From Flavobacteriales bacterium (lineage in GTDB: Bacteria; Bacteroidota; Bacteroidia; Flavobacteriales_D; Sanyastnellaceae), in NCBI GenBank assembly GCA_028825055.1, contig JAPKAW010000008.1, positions 1-23,132 of the forward strand: a stretch of 23,132 nucleotides of DNA, read 5' to 3'. Position 1 is the first letter of the stretch. The number at the start of each line of letters is the position of its first letter. The position numbers and the translations under genes are program-made. The notes under the pieces are model-generated. The model had not been told where the DNA came from. It saw only the letters and a program-made list of their open reading frames with translations, and did not search any database. Shown here piece after piece: positions 22,376-23,132 of the stretch.

Positions 22376-23132
22376 GAGTCCCTTTTTTGATGACGAAATG
22401 AGAGCGCAGTCCCAGCCATTGCAGGGACGCCTAGGTTGATGACCCACACAGAAAACGCGGCCAGCACAACGGCCCACCATTGACTTGAGTCCGGTTGAAA
22501 AAGCGCAATGGTCAGCGCTTCACGGGTTCCCATTTCAGAAAGTGCTGCACTTGGGATGATCATGTTGCCGAGGTAAACGAGCGGGACATACCACGCTTGT
22601 AGTCCATTCAAGGAGATTCCCCATCCGAGCAAGGCTGCAAAAAACTGTGCTGCAAAAACAAGAAACCGCAGAGCACTCCAAAGCAGCGTTTCGAGACGCA
22701 AGGCCAAGTGGACGGGTTCCGAGTGCAGAAGCGATGAGGTCAACTCAAGTCGATTCCACCCCAATGGCCACTTCCAAAGCAGGTATACGCACAAAGTCAA
22801 AAGGGACAAGCCGCTGAGAATCAGGCCAAGTTCCTGCGTCCACGCAGAGAGCATTGCGATGTGATTGGAGTCGTCGGATGTAACAACCCACCATGCGCAG
22901 GTGCCCATGAATACGGTGACCCACATTTGCGCAAAGGCACCGGTAAGGAACGCCCGTGTTCCCTGAGCGCGTTTCTCCTTCGGTAAGAGTGCCACGCGAG
23001 CAACGACATCACCAGCGCGATTTGGGGTGATGAAAGCCCATGAAGATCCAATGAGGACCTCTCGGATCGAATCAGCAAATGGCCCTGTCCGCTGAAGTAA
23101 GCGGTGCCATTTCCAGGATTCGAGGAGCCAGT
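22372..23132 (-). CDS. Flippase-like/UPF0104 (LPG synthase transmembrane-region) protein, partial
   Basis: About 253 codons are open from the right edge to a TGA at 22372-22374, and the N-terminus is outside the window. In the edge-open frame the protein reads TGPFADSIREVLIGSSWAF, then ITPNRAGDVVARV, which is the conserved substrate-site motif of this family, so internal GTG/ATG starts are not real. At least five more hydrophobic segments follow, with PSAALSEMGTREALTIALF near the end, another family hallmark. Members resemble the membrane part of MprF and are thought to move lipids or lipid-linked sugars across the inner membrane. Its stop overlaps the next gene's GTG. Confidence 0.82.
   Translation of the reverse strand, partial: WLLESWKWHRLLQRTGPFADSIREVLIGSSWAFITPNRAGDVVARVALLPKEKRAQGTRAFLTGAFAQMWVTVFMGTCAWWVVTSDDSNHIAMLSAWTQELGLILSGLSLLTLCVYLLWKWPLGWNRLELTSSLLHSEPVHLALRLETLLWSALRFLVFAAQFFAALLGWGISLNGLQAWYVPLVYLGNMIIPSAALSEMGTREALTIALFQPDSSQWWAVVLAAFSVWVINLGVPAMAGTALSFRHQKRDS

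Noticed and set aside
22376..22480. Longer start for the family 2 glycosyltransferase
   Set aside because: The extra 35 residues lie entirely within the flippase-like gene in another frame; the GTG at 22375 gives a 4-base overlap and a normal membrane-anchored N-terminus.
22821..23078. 85-codon open frame on the minus strand near the right edge
   Set aside because: It is an out-of-frame shadow; the family motif ITPNRAGDVVARV is in the frame that runs to the edge.

Overview
The window looks like chromosomal DNA of an aerobic member of Bacteroidota, most likely Flavobacteriales. This is inferred from gene content and signals: a TTTG-N19-TAnnTTTG promoter in front of rpmH, which is the Bacteroidota form; a ctaB-coxC-coxC-coxD-SCO-ctaM block with two subunit III paralogs; a TolC/adaptor pair next to tsaB; and an exosortase-family gene with its own membrane partner. 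No tRNA, rRNA, CRISPR array, insertion sequence or prophage signal was seen. Genes are tightly packed, often with 4-base stop/start overlaps, and no gap exceeds about 130 bases. Of the 24 stop codons seen at the ends of genes, 19 are TGA, 5 are TAA and none is TAG.

Left end (1-2324): an ABC exporter truncated by the window edge diverges from rpmH, which has a clear promoter. An rpmH terminator, symmetrical enough to serve both strands, also serves a convergent Sfp-type phosphopantetheinyl transferase. Plus-strand group (2415-4875): ahcY, an exosortase/archaeosortase-family protease with an intact Cys/Arg/His triad, and an overlapping four-helix membrane partner.

Long minus-strand run (14943 down to 4879): this begins with terminal-oxidase genes, in the order ctaB, two subunit III genes, subunit IV, a double-domain SCO protein, ctaM, and a small CxxC membrane protein. 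Subunits I and II are not in the window. It continues through an OmpA-family gene that appears broken (in-frame TAG plus a probable frameshift), a TolC-family channel, an RND/MacA-type adaptor, tsaB, and a Rieske-fold protein without cluster ligands.

Right part (15017-23132, all minus): a surface-glycan operon comes first, with GDP-L-fucose synthase, a Wzi-like barrel, a WecA/TagO-like phosphoglycosyl transferase and a second Wzi-like barrel. Beyond it lie a DppC/OppC-type permease, a family 2 glycosyltransferase and a flippase-like (UPF0104) membrane protein that runs off the edge.

The most unusual items are: the SCO protein whose first domain has Ala at both copper-binding Cys positions; the exosortase pair placed just after ahcY with no substrate in view; the damaged OmpA-family gene; the ligand-less Rieske-fold protein; and the two Wzi-like barrels flanking a lipid-carrier sugar transferase. 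I saw no clearly novel multigene defence or mobile system.
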